A stretch of DNA of 64,000 nucleotides from Streptomyces sp. AC555_RSS877 (GTDB taxonomy: Bacteria > Actinomycetota > Actinomycetes > Streptomycetales > Streptomycetaceae): contig NZ_JAGMUK010000005.1 in the NCBI RefSeq assembly GCF_019049245.1, positions 124,001-188,000 on the forward strand. Direction: 5' to 3'. Of the stretch, positions 7,420-15,975 are shown in pieces. Below the pieces are notes generated by a model. The model was not told where the DNA came from. It did not search any database and saw only the letters and a list, made by a program, of their open reading frames with translations. Made by a program: the position numbers and the translations under genes. Position 1 is the stretch's first letter, and every line of letters begins with the position of its first letter.

Positions 7420-9195
7420 CTACTTCTTCGGCGGCACCGCCGGTATCCCCAGGAACGGCAGCTTCAGCGCGCCGAAGGCGTCCGCCGGGACCGCCGGGGA
7501 CTTCGGCTCGACCGGCTTGAGGCGTTCGTACGTGGCGCCCTGCGCCGGACGCGGGTCCGCCTCGCCCTTGTTGGGCCAGTACGACATGGCGCGCTCGGCC
7601 TGGGCGGTGATGGTGAGGGAGGGGTTCACTCCCAGGTTCGCGGAGACCGCGGCCCCGTCGACGACCGAGATGCCGGGGTGGCCGTAGAGGCGGTGGTACG
7701 GGTCGATGACGCCGGTGTCGCGGGAGGAGCCGATCGGGCAGCCGCCGAGGAAGTGGGCGGTGAGCGGGGTGCCCATCAGTTCGCCGACGTTGGAGCCGGC
7801 GAAGCCGTTGATCTCGGCCGCGATGGCCGACGCGCCTTCCGAGGCCGCCTTGATCTGCTTGGGGTTCGGGGACCCGTGGCCCTGGCGGGCCGTCAGCAGG
7901 CCCTTGCCCACGCCGTCCGGTTTCAGGTACGTCGTCAGGGAGTTGTCCAGCGACTGCATCACCAGGCCGATGATGGTCTTCTCCGACCAGCGGCGGTTGG
8001 AGAGGGAGCGCAGGACCAGGCCGGGGTGGCGGGCCGCGTTGCGCAGCCAGGCCAGCACGCGGGAGGAGCCCTCGGCGTAGGGGACCTGGAGGATCGACAG
8101 GCTGCCCATCGAGTTGGAGCCCTTGCCGTAGCGGACCGGCTCGATGTGGGTGTTGGCGTCCGGGTGGATGGACGAGGTGATGGCCACCCCGCGGGTGAAG
8201 TCGACGTTCCGCTCGCCGGTGATCTTGCGGTAGCGGCGGTCGCTGGTCTGCGCGCCGACCAGCGCCTCGGAGTTGGTGCGGGTCAGCTCGCCCAGCTTGT
8301 CCGACACGTAGGGCAGTTGACCGCCCGTCTTCATCCGGTGCAGGAGGGTCTGGGTGCCGTAGGTGCCGGCCGCGAGGACCACCCGGCGGGCCTTGAAGGT
8401 CCGGCCCCCGCGCTTCTTCCGGTCGGTCGGCAGCGTGGCCACCGCGTAGCCGCCCTGCGAGTCGTCCGTGACCGAGACGACCGTCGTCAGCGGGTGCACG
8501 ACCGCGCCCGCCTTCTCGGCGAGGTACAGGTAGTTCTCGTTGAGGGTGTTCTTGGCGCCGTGCCGGCAGCCGGTCATGCACTCGCCGCACTCGTTGCAGG
8601 CCTTGCGGGCCGGGCCCACGCCGCCGAAGTAGGGGTCGTCCACCTGCTCACCGGGTTTGGCCTTCGAGGCGCCGTCGGCGTCCTCGCCGTCCCCGAAGAA
8701 CACGCCGACCGGCGCCATGTGGAAGCTGTCGCCGACGCCCATCCGCTCGGCGGCCGCCTTGAGGTGCACGTCGGTCGGGGTCATCGTCGGGTTGAGCCGT
8801 ACGCCGAGCATGCGCCGCGCCTGGTCGTAGTACGGCGCCAGCTCCTCCTGCCAGTCGGTGATGTCACGCCACTGCGCGTCCTCGAAGAACGGCTTCGGCG
8901 GTACGTAGAGGGTGTTGGCGTAGTTGAGGGAGCCGCCGCCGACGCCCGCGCCGGCCAGGACCATGACGTTGCCCAGCAGGTGGATGCGCTGGAGGCCGTA
9001 CATGCCGAGTTTGGGGGCCCAGAGGTAGTTCTTCAGGTCCCAGGAGTTCCTGGGGAGGGTTTCGCGTGTGAAGCGGCGGCCGGCCTCCAGGACGCCTACG
9101 CGGTAGCCCTTCTCCGTCAGACGGAGGGCGGTGACCGAACCACCGAAGCCTGATCCGACGACGATGACGTCGTAGTCGTAGGTGTCCTGGGGCAC
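7420..9195 (-). CDS. GMC-family FAD oxidoreductase, ChoD-like
   Basis: A 591-aa flavoprotein. The N-terminal Rossmann motif VIVVGSGFGGSVTALRL binds FAD, and GAGVGGGSLNYANTL is the second GMC signature. The C-terminal HFLGGCPIGSS and GAAVSANLGVNPSLTI segments are typical of cholesterol-oxidase-like members. It is strongly reminiscent of mycobacterial ChoD, including a cysteine cluster CNECGECMTGC near residue 200, which resembles an iron-sulfur ligand set. It has no signal peptide, so it is probably cytoplasmic. Steroid oxidation is annotated for the family but weakly proven, and I would not assert cholesterol as substrate. The start is GTG 9195 with GAGGAG 7 nt upstream. Confidence 0.88.
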   Translation of the reverse strand: MPQDTYDYDVIVVGSGFGGSVTALRLTEKGYRVGVLEAGRRFTRETLPRNSWDLKNYLWAPKLGMYGLQRIHLLGNVMVLAGAGVGGGSLNYANTLYVPPKPFFEDAQWRDITDWQEELAPYYDQARRMLGVRLNPTMTPTDVHLKAAAERMGVGDSFHMAPVGVFFGDGEDADGASKAKPGEQVDDPYFGGVGPARKACNECGECMTGCRHGAKNTLNENYLYLAEKAGAVVHPLTTVVSVTDDSQGGYAVATLPTDRKKRGGRTFKARRVVLAAGTYGTQTLLHRMKTGGQLPYVSDKLGELTRTNSEALVGAQTSDRRYRKITGERNVDFTRGVAITSSIHPDANTHIEPVRYGKGSNSMGSLSILQVPYAEGSSRVLAWLRNAARHPGLVLRSLSNRRWSEKTIIGLVMQSLDNSLTTYLKPDGVGKGLLTARQGHGSPNPKQIKAASEGASAIAAEINGFAGSNVGELMGTPLTAHFLGGCPIGSSRDTGVIDPYHRLYGHPGISVVDGAAVSANLGVNPSLTITAQAERAMSYWPNKGEADPRPAQGATYERLKPVEPKSPAVPADAFGALKLPFLGIPAVPPKK

Positions 9196-9235
9196 GTGCC
9201 GGCTCCTCGTTGAGTGTGCAGTGCGGATGATTCGT

Positions 9236-9268
9236 GGCTGGTCGCGCAGTTCCCCGCGCCCCTGGGTC
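9236..9268. repeat. dispersed Streptomyces intergenic repeat
   Basis: The sequence GGTCGCGCAGTTCCCCGCG with its flank up to CCCCTGGGTC is a short extragenic element that I recognise as very common between genes in Streptomyces genomes. Here it fills the gap just downstream of the GMC oxidoreductase start and abuts the stop of the dehydrogenase. This is recalled, not searched. Confidence 0.6.
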
Positions 9269-9270
9269 GG

Positions 9271-10884
9271 CTACCTGAAGCGGAACGCCTTCATCAGGCG
9301 CAGGCTCCTGCTCATGAACTGCGCGTACTTCTCGTCGTCCATCCCCAGGGACGGGGCCATCGGCAGCAGGCGCTGCTGGGCCACCGTCTGGGCCTCGGTG
9401 TACTTGAGGATGCCCTCGGAGCCGTGGCGGCGGCCGAGGCCGGATTCCTTCATGCCGCCCATCGGGGACTGCACGCTGCCGTAGGCGGGGGCGTAGCCCT
9501 CGTTGACGTTCACCGTGCCGGTGCGCAGACGGGCGGCGACCTCGCGGCCGCGCCGGCCGTCCTTCGTCCAGACCGAGGAATTGAGACCGTACGGCGTGGA
9601 GTTGGCCTGCTCGACCGCCTCGTCCTCGGATGCGAATCGGTAGATCGAGACGACCGGGCCGAAGGTCTCCTCGCCGCACACGGCCATCGGCGCCTCGACG
9701 TCGTCGAGGATGGTCGGCTCGAAGAAGTACGGGCCGATGTCCGGGCGGGCCGTCCCGCCGGCGAGGACCTTCGCGCCCTTGGCGACGGCCTCCTCGACGT
9801 GCCGGGTGACGGTCTCCAGCTGCCGCTCACCGACCAGGGAGCCCATGTCGGCGCCGTACGCGAGGGACGTGCCGAGGCGCATCGCCTTCGTGCGGGCGGC
9901 GAAGCGCTCGAGGAAGGCGTCGGCGATGGACTCGTGGACGTACAACCGCTCGATGGATATGCAGAGTTGGCCGGCCGAGGAGAAGCAGGCGCGGACGGCG
10001 CCCGCGGCCGCCTTCTCGATGTCGGCGTCCTCCAGGACCAGCATCGCGTTCTTGCCGCCGAGTTCGAGGGAGACGCCGATCAGGCGGGCGGCGGCGCCCT
10101 GGGCGACCTCGCGGCCGGTGCGCGTGGAGCCGGTGAAGGAGACGTAGTCGGCGTGCTTGACGACCTCGGGGCCTATGACCGGGCCCTCGCCGAGGACGAC
10201 CTGGAAGACGTCGGCGGGCAGACCGGCCTCGACGAGGAGGTCGCGGGCCCAGAGCGCGGTGAGGCAGGTCTCCGTGTCCGGCTTCATCACGACCGCGTTG
10301 CCCGCGACGAAGGCGGGGAGCGCGTCGCCGACGGAGAGTTCGAGGGGGTAGTTCCAGGGGGCGATCTGGCCGACGACACCGCGCGGGTGGCGCAGTTCGG
10401 TGACCTTGGTGAGGGCCGGGACGGCGCCCGCGTGCCGCTTGGGCTTCAGATACGCGGTGGCCCTGCGACCGTAGTGCCGGGCCGCGACGGCCACGGCCTG
10501 CACCTCTTCGTGGGCGTGCAGGCGGGCCTTGCCGGTCTCCAGCTGGATCAGGTCGAGGACCTCGGCCTGGCGTTCGAGGATCAGGTCGTGGAAACGCAGG
10601 AGCACGGCGGCGCGCTGCCGTACCGGCGTCTGCGCCCAGACCGACTGTGCCCTACGGGCGGCGTCGAAGGCCTTCTGCACGTCCTCGGGCGTCGACTCGG
10701 GCAGGTCCGCCAGCTTCTCACCGGTGAACGGCGTGTGGTTCGCGGTCCGTCCGGATCCGGCCACGCCCTTGGTGAGCTGGGCGACCAGCTCCGGGGTGAC
10801 CACGTCGGCCGCGGTGCGGGCGCCCTCGGGGGCGGGGGCGATGGGGTTCGTGCCGGTCTTGGCCGGGGCCTGCGCGTCCGTCAT
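9271..10884 (-). CDS. succinate-semialdehyde dehydrogenase (NADP-type aldehyde dehydrogenase)
   Basis: A 537-aa aldehyde dehydrogenase with the general base Glu274 (in LELGGKNAM) and nucleophile Cys308 (in SAGQLCIS), 34 residues apart as expected. It resembles actinobacterial GabD2-type enzymes, which oxidise succinate semialdehyde to succinate and feed GABA or 2-oxoglutarate-derived carbon into the TCA cycle. Substrate identity is inferred. The first 45 residues are an Ala/Pro-rich extension before the fold. It lies 75 bp upstream of the GMC oxidoreductase on the same strand, so the two may be cotranscribed. Confidence 0.85.
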   Translation of the reverse strand: MTDAQAPAKTGTNPIAPAPEGARTAADVVTPELVAQLTKGVAGSGRTANHTPFTGEKLADLPESTPEDVQKAFDAARRAQSVWAQTPVRQRAAVLLRFHDLILERQAEVLDLIQLETGKARLHAHEEVQAVAVAARHYGRRATAYLKPKRHAGAVPALTKVTELRHPRGVVGQIAPWNYPLELSVGDALPAFVAGNAVVMKPDTETCLTALWARDLLVEAGLPADVFQVVLGEGPVIGPEVVKHADYVSFTGSTRTGREVAQGAAARLIGVSLELGGKNAMLVLEDADIEKAAAGAVRACFSSAGQLCISIERLYVHESIADAFLERFAARTKAMRLGTSLAYGADMGSLVGERQLETVTRHVEEAVAKGAKVLAGGTARPDIGPYFFEPTILDDVEAPMAVCGEETFGPVVSIYRFASEDEAVEQANSTPYGLNSSVWTKDGRRGREVAARLRTGTVNVNEGYAPAYGSVQSPMGGMKESGLGRRHGSEGILKYTEAQTVAQQRLLPMAPSLGMDDEKYAQFMSRSLRLMKAFRFR

Positions 10885-11021
10885 GAGCCGCAGGGTATGA
10901 CGTGGGGAAGGCTTTGTGTACCCGTCGGTAATAGTGATTCACCGAGTGCTGACACGGTGCCAGTGGTCGCTGGCAGGGAATGTGCTGATCAGGGCGTTGG
11001 CCGGTGGCGACCGCCGGGAGT

Positions 11022-12704
11022 TCAGTCGCTTGCGTCACTTCCGATCTCGAGACGGCCACGGGCCGCCTTGAACACCGCCGTGCCCTTCTTCTCGTCCGGC
11101 GTTCCCTTGGGCATGTCGACGCGCAGTTCGTACATGCGGCCGTCGTCGGTGCGGATCACCAACTGCATGACCCGGGTGGGGCGACCGTCCCGGTCGTACG
11201 TGGTGTCCGCGAGCGCCGCCTCGTAGCCGTGGAAGCTGGTGCGGGTCCTCTGCGTGCTCGCGTCCGCGTCGCGGCTGCCCCAGGTGTCCTGCGCCGCCTG
11301 CGCCTGGGCCATCGGGGAGCGGGGAGCCTTGCCCCACTGGGTGAGGCGGACCTGGACGGTGTCGTCGAGGTCGTGGACGACGAAGCGGAGCGGGTCCTCG
11401 GCGCCGCCGTCGCGGGCGGTCTCCTGGTAGGCGACGGGGAGGGCGAGGGTGGCGTCCATGGCCGGCTCGGGGTGGGTTGTCCAGGAGGCGGTGGGGGCGG
11501 GAGTGGGTGTGGCGGTGGGAGTGGGGGCGCGGGTGGGGGTCAGTTCCGTGGCGGAACCGCTTTCGGTCTCGGTGAGGTACGTGGAGGTGCCCAGCCATAT
11601 GCCGCCGACGAGGAGCGAGGTGAGGAGCGCGGCGGGGAGGGGAAAGCGGGGGCGGCGCTTCGGCTTCGGGGTGGCGGCGGTTCGTGGTTCGGGGGCGGGG
11701 ACTGTCGCCGGTGCGGGGCCGGGTTCGGGGGTCGGCTCCGGCGGCCTTACGGCATCCCCCAGCCGTACCGTCCCGGCGTCCTCCGCCAACTCCCTGAGCC
11801 CCGAGGCGTCCTGCTTCTCCGTCTCGGGCTCCTCCCCGGAGGGGCCCGGCACCGGCCACCCCTTCGCCACCGCTTCCAGCGCCGCGGCGACCTCCGCCGC
11901 GTCCGGACGCCGCTCGGGCTCCTTGTCCAGCAGCCGCACGATGAGTGGCCCGAGCGGACCGGCCTGCTTGGGCTCCGGCGTGTCGGAGGCGAGGATCGCG
12001 GCGAGGGTGGACTCCAGGGTCGTACGGCGGAAGGGCGACAACCCCTCTACGGCGGCGTACAGCAGCACACCGAGCGACCACAGGTCGGAGGCGGGGCCGG
12101 CGGGGCCACCCCGGCCGGACATCCGCTCGGGTGCGATGAACTCCAGCGAGCCGATGAACTCGCCGCTGACGGTGAGGGACTCCTCACCCTGTACGTGGGC
12201 GATGCCGAAGTCGGTGAGGACGACGCGGGAGTGCGGGCCGAGCAGGACGTTGGCCGGCTTGACGTCACGGTGCACGATGCCGACGGAGTGCGCGGCGCGC
12301 AGGGCGCCGAGGACGGCGAGGCCGATGCGGGCGGACTCGGCGGTTTCGAGCGGCCCACGCTGAAGCACTTCGTGGAGAGACTCGCCGCGGACCAACTCCA
12401 TGACGATCCAGGGCAGTCCGTCCTCCTCCTCCGCGACGACGTCATGGATGGTGACGGCGGAGGGGTGGTCGACGCGGGCGGCGGCACGAGCCTCGCGGTA
12501 GAGCCGGTGGGCGGCCCGCTGATGACTCTCGTCCTCGGGGTCCCCGGGCAGCCGCGGCTGCTTGACGGCGACCTCCCGCCCGACCACCTCGTCGACGGCC
12601 CGCCACACGGTGCCCATCCCACCGGACCCGATCCGCTCGACCAGCCGGTAACGCCCCCCGACTATCCGGCCCTTGCCGCCTCCGGAGTCACCGTCGTTGC
12701 TCAT
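11022..12704 (-). CDS. Ser/Thr protein kinase with extracytoplasmic domain (kinase 1 of the array)
   Basis: A 560-aa transmembrane eukaryotic-type kinase. The kinase domain spans about 18-280: Gly-loop IGSGGMG, Lys48 in VAVK, HRDVKPAN at 145-152, DFG at 165-167 and APE at 191-193. All catalytic residues are present. A Pro/Glu-rich juxtamembrane linker leads to one membrane helix (about 355-377). The external part (about 380-560) contains LPVAYQE, VQVRLTQWG and YELRVDMP strands related to the C-termini of neighbouring kinases. It lacks PASTA repeats. It is the last of six consecutive minus-strand kinase-type genes, separated by 137 bp from the next. The ligand and substrates are unknown. Confidence 0.93.
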   Translation of the reverse strand: MSNDGDSGGGKGRIVGGRYRLVERIGSGGMGTVWRAVDEVVGREVAVKQPRLPGDPEDESHQRAAHRLYREARAAARVDHPSAVTIHDVVAEEEDGLPWIVMELVRGESLHEVLQRGPLETAESARIGLAVLGALRAAHSVGIVHRDVKPANVLLGPHSRVVLTDFGIAHVQGEESLTVSGEFIGSLEFIAPERMSGRGGPAGPASDLWSLGVLLYAAVEGLSPFRRTTLESTLAAILASDTPEPKQAGPLGPLIVRLLDKEPERRPDAAEVAAALEAVAKGWPVPGPSGEEPETEKQDASGLRELAEDAGTVRLGDAVRPPEPTPEPGPAPATVPAPEPRTAATPKPKRRPRFPLPAALLTSLLVGGIWLGTSTYLTETESGSATELTPTRAPTPTATPTPAPTASWTTHPEPAMDATLALPVAYQETARDGGAEDPLRFVVHDLDDTVQVRLTQWGKAPRSPMAQAQAAQDTWGSRDADASTQRTRTSFHGYEAALADTTYDRDGRPTRVMQLVIRTDDGRMYELRVDMPKGTPDEKKGTAVFKAARGRLEIGSDASD

Positions 12705-12814
12705 GCCCCATGAGTACCGTGCGGGGTGGCCGCTTGTCGACGCGGCTCAGTCCGACTCGGCAACCGGCATCACGCGAACGAGGAGTGCTACGCCTCGCGC
12801 CGGTCACCGTCCGA

Positions 12815-12839
12815 CGATTCGAGCCGTTGGCTCGAATCG
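12815..12839 (-). terminator. inverted repeat immediately after the kinase 2 stop codon
   Basis: CGATTCGAGCC and GGCTCGAATCG form a perfect 11-bp stem with a GTT loop, 2 nt past the stop codon at 12842. There is no U tract, so it may act as a 3' stabiliser or a U-less terminator separating kinase 2 from kinase 1. Confidence 0.55.
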
Positions 12840-12841
12840 GT

Positions 12842-14530
12842 TCACAGCGTGTCGACGTCGAGGTTCGAGATCGCCGTCTTCGCCACCTCGCGCCCCCGCT
12901 CCGTGAAGTCCCCCTTGCCCGGATAGCCGATGGAGAGCTCGTACATGTCGCCGGCGGAGGTCTTGTAGTAGAAGATCCGCAGCTCGCGCGGGCGCGGGTT
13001 CTCGGTGTCGTCGGTGGTGTAGACGACGGTGTTCTCCGCGGCCTTCCTGCCCTGGTACGTCGCGTTATCGGGCTGGGTCTTCAGCTTCTCGGCGGGCATG
13101 TTGAGCTCGTAGCTGCCGCTCTGCTTGAACACGCCGTCGTCGTCGTACATCTCGGCGGCCGCGGAGCCCGCGATCTCACTGCCGGTGTCCTCGGCCTTCT
13201 TGGCGAGCGACAGGCTGATCCAGATGGCCCCGCTCGCATCGGTGTACGTCACCCAGTGACTCTTGTCGGACTCCCGGTCGGGCACGGACACCTTGTAGGT
13301 GTCGGGCACCGCCAGGGTCGCGGCGACGTCCTTCACCGGCACCGTCTTCCAGCCGTCCGGCAACGGTCCCGCGAAGGGGTCCGCGATCACCAGATACGCC
13401 GCCACCGCCGCCGCCACGACAGCGGCACCGAGGCCTGTCAGGGTCTTGCGGCCGAGCCGGACGCCGCCGGGGGCGGGAGCGCCGGTGATCTGGACGACCT
13501 GCGTCGGGGCCGGAGCCGGAGGGTTGGCGGTGCGCTCCAGCAAATCACGGACCTGGGCGGCGTTCGGGCGGCGGGCCGGGTCCTTCTGGAGCAGCCCGTT
13601 GATGGCCTCGGCGAGCGGGCCCTGCGCCGAGGCGGGCGGCGCGGGAGCCGCGTTGAGGACGGACTGCAGGGTCGCCGGGGTGTTGCTGCGGCGGAACGGG
13701 GAGACACCCTCCGTCGCCGCGTACAGGACCACGCCGAGGGACCACAGGTCGCTGGCCGGGCCGGGGCGCTGGCCCAGCACCCGCTCCGGCGCGATGTACT
13801 CGGGCGAGCCGACGAACCCGCCGGTGTCGGTCAGGTTGGTCTCGCCCTCGATCTGGGCGATGCCGAAGTCGGTGAGGACGACCCGGTCGTGCCGGCCGAG
13901 CATGACGTTGTCCGGCTTGACGTCACGGTGCAGGATGCCCGCCGCGTGCGCGGCCTCCAGCGCGCCCAGCACCTCGAGGCCGATTTTCGCCGCATCCCGG
14001 GCCCCCAGGGTGCCCTCCTGCAGCGCGTCGCCCAGCGAACGGCCCCGCACCAGCTCCATCACGATCCACGGCTGGCCGTCCACGACCGCCACGTCGTGCA
14101 CGTTCACCACGGCGGGGTGGTCGAGCCGGGCCGCCGCGCGGGCCTCCCTGCGCATGCGTTCGAAGGCGTTGGCACGTTCGCGGTCGGGAAGGTGATCCGG
14201 TACGCGGGGCTCCTTGACGGCGACCTCGCGGTCCACCGTCTCGTCCTTGGCCCGCCACACCGTACCCATGCCACCGTGCCCGAGCTTGGCGAGCAGCCGG
14301 TAGCGGCCGGCGATCAGCCGACCGGTGCCGGGGTCCTGGGCAGGCTGCGGCTCCGGCTGGGGCGCGGTCTGCGGCGGGGTCTGCGGCGGGGCGGCCTGCG
14401 GCGGCACGACCTGGGTGGGCGCCGCGTACGGGTTGTCGGGGTGCGGCACCGCCGGGTGCGGGTTCGGCGGTTGCAGACCGAAACTCGTTGGCTCTTCGGA
14501 TCCGTAAGGGGCTCCCCCGTTGCTGCTCAT
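12842..14530 (-). CDS. Ser/Thr protein kinase with extracytoplasmic domain (kinase 2 of the array)
   Basis: A 562-aa protein. A Pro/Gln-rich tail of about 70 residues precedes the kinase domain, which is unusual among the neighbours. Catalytic residues are intact: GHGGMG loop, Lys106, HRD at 201-203, DFG at 221-223 and APE. One membrane helix lies at about 362-382. The external domain of about 175 residues begins PLPDGWKTVPVKDVAATLAVPDTY. It ends with a segment (TSAGDMYELSIGYPGKG) close to the matching part of kinase 1 (TDDGRMYELRVDMPKG), so the two are probably a duplication. The stop codon is followed at once by a strong inverted repeat. Confidence 0.92.
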   Translation of the reverse strand: MSSNGGAPYGSEEPTSFGLQPPNPHPAVPHPDNPYAAPTQVVPPQAAPPQTPPQTAPQPEPQPAQDPGTGRLIAGRYRLLAKLGHGGMGTVWRAKDETVDREVAVKEPRVPDHLPDRERANAFERMRREARAAARLDHPAVVNVHDVAVVDGQPWIVMELVRGRSLGDALQEGTLGARDAAKIGLEVLGALEAAHAAGILHRDVKPDNVMLGRHDRVVLTDFGIAQIEGETNLTDTGGFVGSPEYIAPERVLGQRPGPASDLWSLGVVLYAATEGVSPFRRSNTPATLQSVLNAAPAPPASAQGPLAEAINGLLQKDPARRPNAAQVRDLLERTANPPAPAPTQVVQITGAPAPGGVRLGRKTLTGLGAAVVAAAVAAYLVIADPFAGPLPDGWKTVPVKDVAATLAVPDTYKVSVPDRESDKSHWVTYTDASGAIWISLSLAKKAEDTGSEIAGSAAAEMYDDDGVFKQSGSYELNMPAEKLKTQPDNATYQGRKAAENTVVYTTDDTENPRPRELRIFYYKTSAGDMYELSIGYPGKGDFTERGREVAKTAISNLDVDTL

Positions 14531-14622
14531 GGGTCCATCAATATCGCGCCAAGCGCTTCCGCTTCCACCTCTGGCGCTTTCCGGTCACAGACCCGTGACT
14601 CAGGTTGCCGCTTATCTGCCCT

Positions 14623-15906
14623 TTATTCGCGGTTCGTGGGGGCGGAGGAGGAGGCGGAGGCGGAGAGGCCGGCGGAAGGGCTGGACGAGGGGGGCGTACT
14701 CGACGTCCCAGACGTACGCGGCGCACTCGGGGAACTCGGGGAACTCGGGGAACCCGACGCACCGCTAGAGGGCGGCGCCGAACTAGTGGGCACCGGCACC
14801 ACGCCCCCGCCGCCCTCCCGGTCCATCAGCAGGGCCGCCGCCGACACGCCCGCCCCCGCCATCGCGGTGACCAGCAGCGCGGCGACCAGCACGCTGCGTC
14901 TGGAGTACGCGTGGCGCTCCTCTGTGCCGAATCGTTTCGTCGCGCGACCCGTCTCCAGGAAGACGAGCAGCATCCGCTCCGCCTCCCCCGCGTCGAGCCG
15001 CCGCCCGGGATCGCGTTCGAGCAGGCCCTGGACGACGGGCAGGATCGGCGCGGCCTGCGCGGGCGGCCGTATCTCCGCGGAGACGACCGCGTGCAGGATG
15101 CCGCCCAACGAGTCGCGCCGGAACGGCGATTCGCCGCTCAGCGCGGTGCACAGCAGCGCGCCCAGCGACCAGAGGTCGGAGGCGGGCCCGGTCACCGCCC
15201 CGGACATCCTCTCGGGCGCGGTGTACTCGGGCGAGCCCACGAAGGCCCCGCTCTCGGTGAGCGTGGAGGCCCCGGCGACCTGGGCGACGCCGAAGTCGGT
15301 GAGAACGACACGGCCGGGGCCGACGCGGTCGAAACCGTCGCGGTCGGTGCCGTTGCTGTTCGGGGTGCCGTTGCCCCGGCCGATGCCGTTGGGGTGGCCG
15401 GTGCCGTCAAGGCCGTTGGTGATGCTCATGCCGTTCCCGCCGGCGCCGTTCTCCTCCAGCAGGACATTCGCCGGCTTGATGTCACGGTGCAGGACCCCTG
15501 CCGCGTGCGCCGCCCGCAGCGCGCCCAACAGGGCGAGGCCGATCCGGGCGGCCTCGACGGCGTCGATCGGGCCGCGTTCCGCTATCCGGTCGGCCAGCGA
15601 GCCGCCGTGGATCAACTCCATGACGATATAAGGGCGTTCACCGTCCTCGACCACGTCGTGGACGACGATGATGTGCGGATGGCTCAACTGGGCGACCGCA
15701 CGCGCCTCGCGCAGGGTGCGTTCGCGCTGCCGACGGGCCTCGTCCGCGGAGAGCGTGTCGTCCAGGGGAAGTTCCTTGACCGCGACCTGCCGGCCGAGCA
15801 ACTGGTCGGTCGCCCGCCAGACGACCCCCATGCCACCGCGCCCGAGCCGCTCCTCGAGCCGGTAACGACCCGCGATCACACGGACGTTGTCCCCCTCGGT
15901 CCCCAT
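14623..15906 (-). CDS. Ser/Thr protein kinase with an Asn/Gly-rich catalytic-domain insert and no sensor domain (kinase 3)
   Basis: A 427-aa kinase. Lys44, HRD at 140-142, DFG at 204-206 and TAPE are intact. Between the catalytic loop and DFG it carries an extra stretch of about 43 residues (153-196; 15319-15450) rich in Asn, Gly and Thr, where its neighbours have four or five. After one membrane helix (about 325-347) only a Ser/Pro-rich tail of some 75 residues remains, so it lacks the external domain shared by the other members. I use the ATG at 15906; an in-frame ATG at 15915 adds three residues. Confidence 0.9.
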   Translation of the reverse strand: MGTEGDNVRVIAGRYRLEERLGRGGMGVVWRATDQLLGRQVAVKELPLDDTLSADEARRQRERTLREARAVAQLSHPHIIVVHDVVEDGERPYIVMELIHGGSLADRIAERGPIDAVEAARIGLALLGALRAAHAAGVLHRDIKPANVLLEENGAGGNGMSITNGLDGTGHPNGIGRGNGTPNSNGTDRDGFDRVGPGRVVLTDFGVAQVAGASTLTESGAFVGSPEYTAPERMSGAVTGPASDLWSLGALLCTALSGESPFRRDSLGGILHAVVSAEIRPPAQAAPILPVVQGLLERDPGRRLDAGEAERMLLVFLETGRATKRFGTEERHAYSRRSVLVAALLVTAMAGAGVSAAALLMDREGGGGVVPVPTSSAPPSSGASGSPSSPSSPSAPRTSGTSSTPPSSSPSAGLSASASSSAPTNRE

Positions 15907-15975
15907 GCGCCTCATGATGCCGCACCGGACGAACCCCCTCCGGGTCCGCGACCGGCCATTCCCGGGGGGCGCGTG

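Noticed and set aside
12710..15631. A 973-codon plus-strand open frame across two kinase genes
   Set aside because: It is antisense to two intact kinase genes with full motifs. Its translation is Arg/Gly/Val-rich without domains, as expected for shadow frames in very GC-rich DNA.
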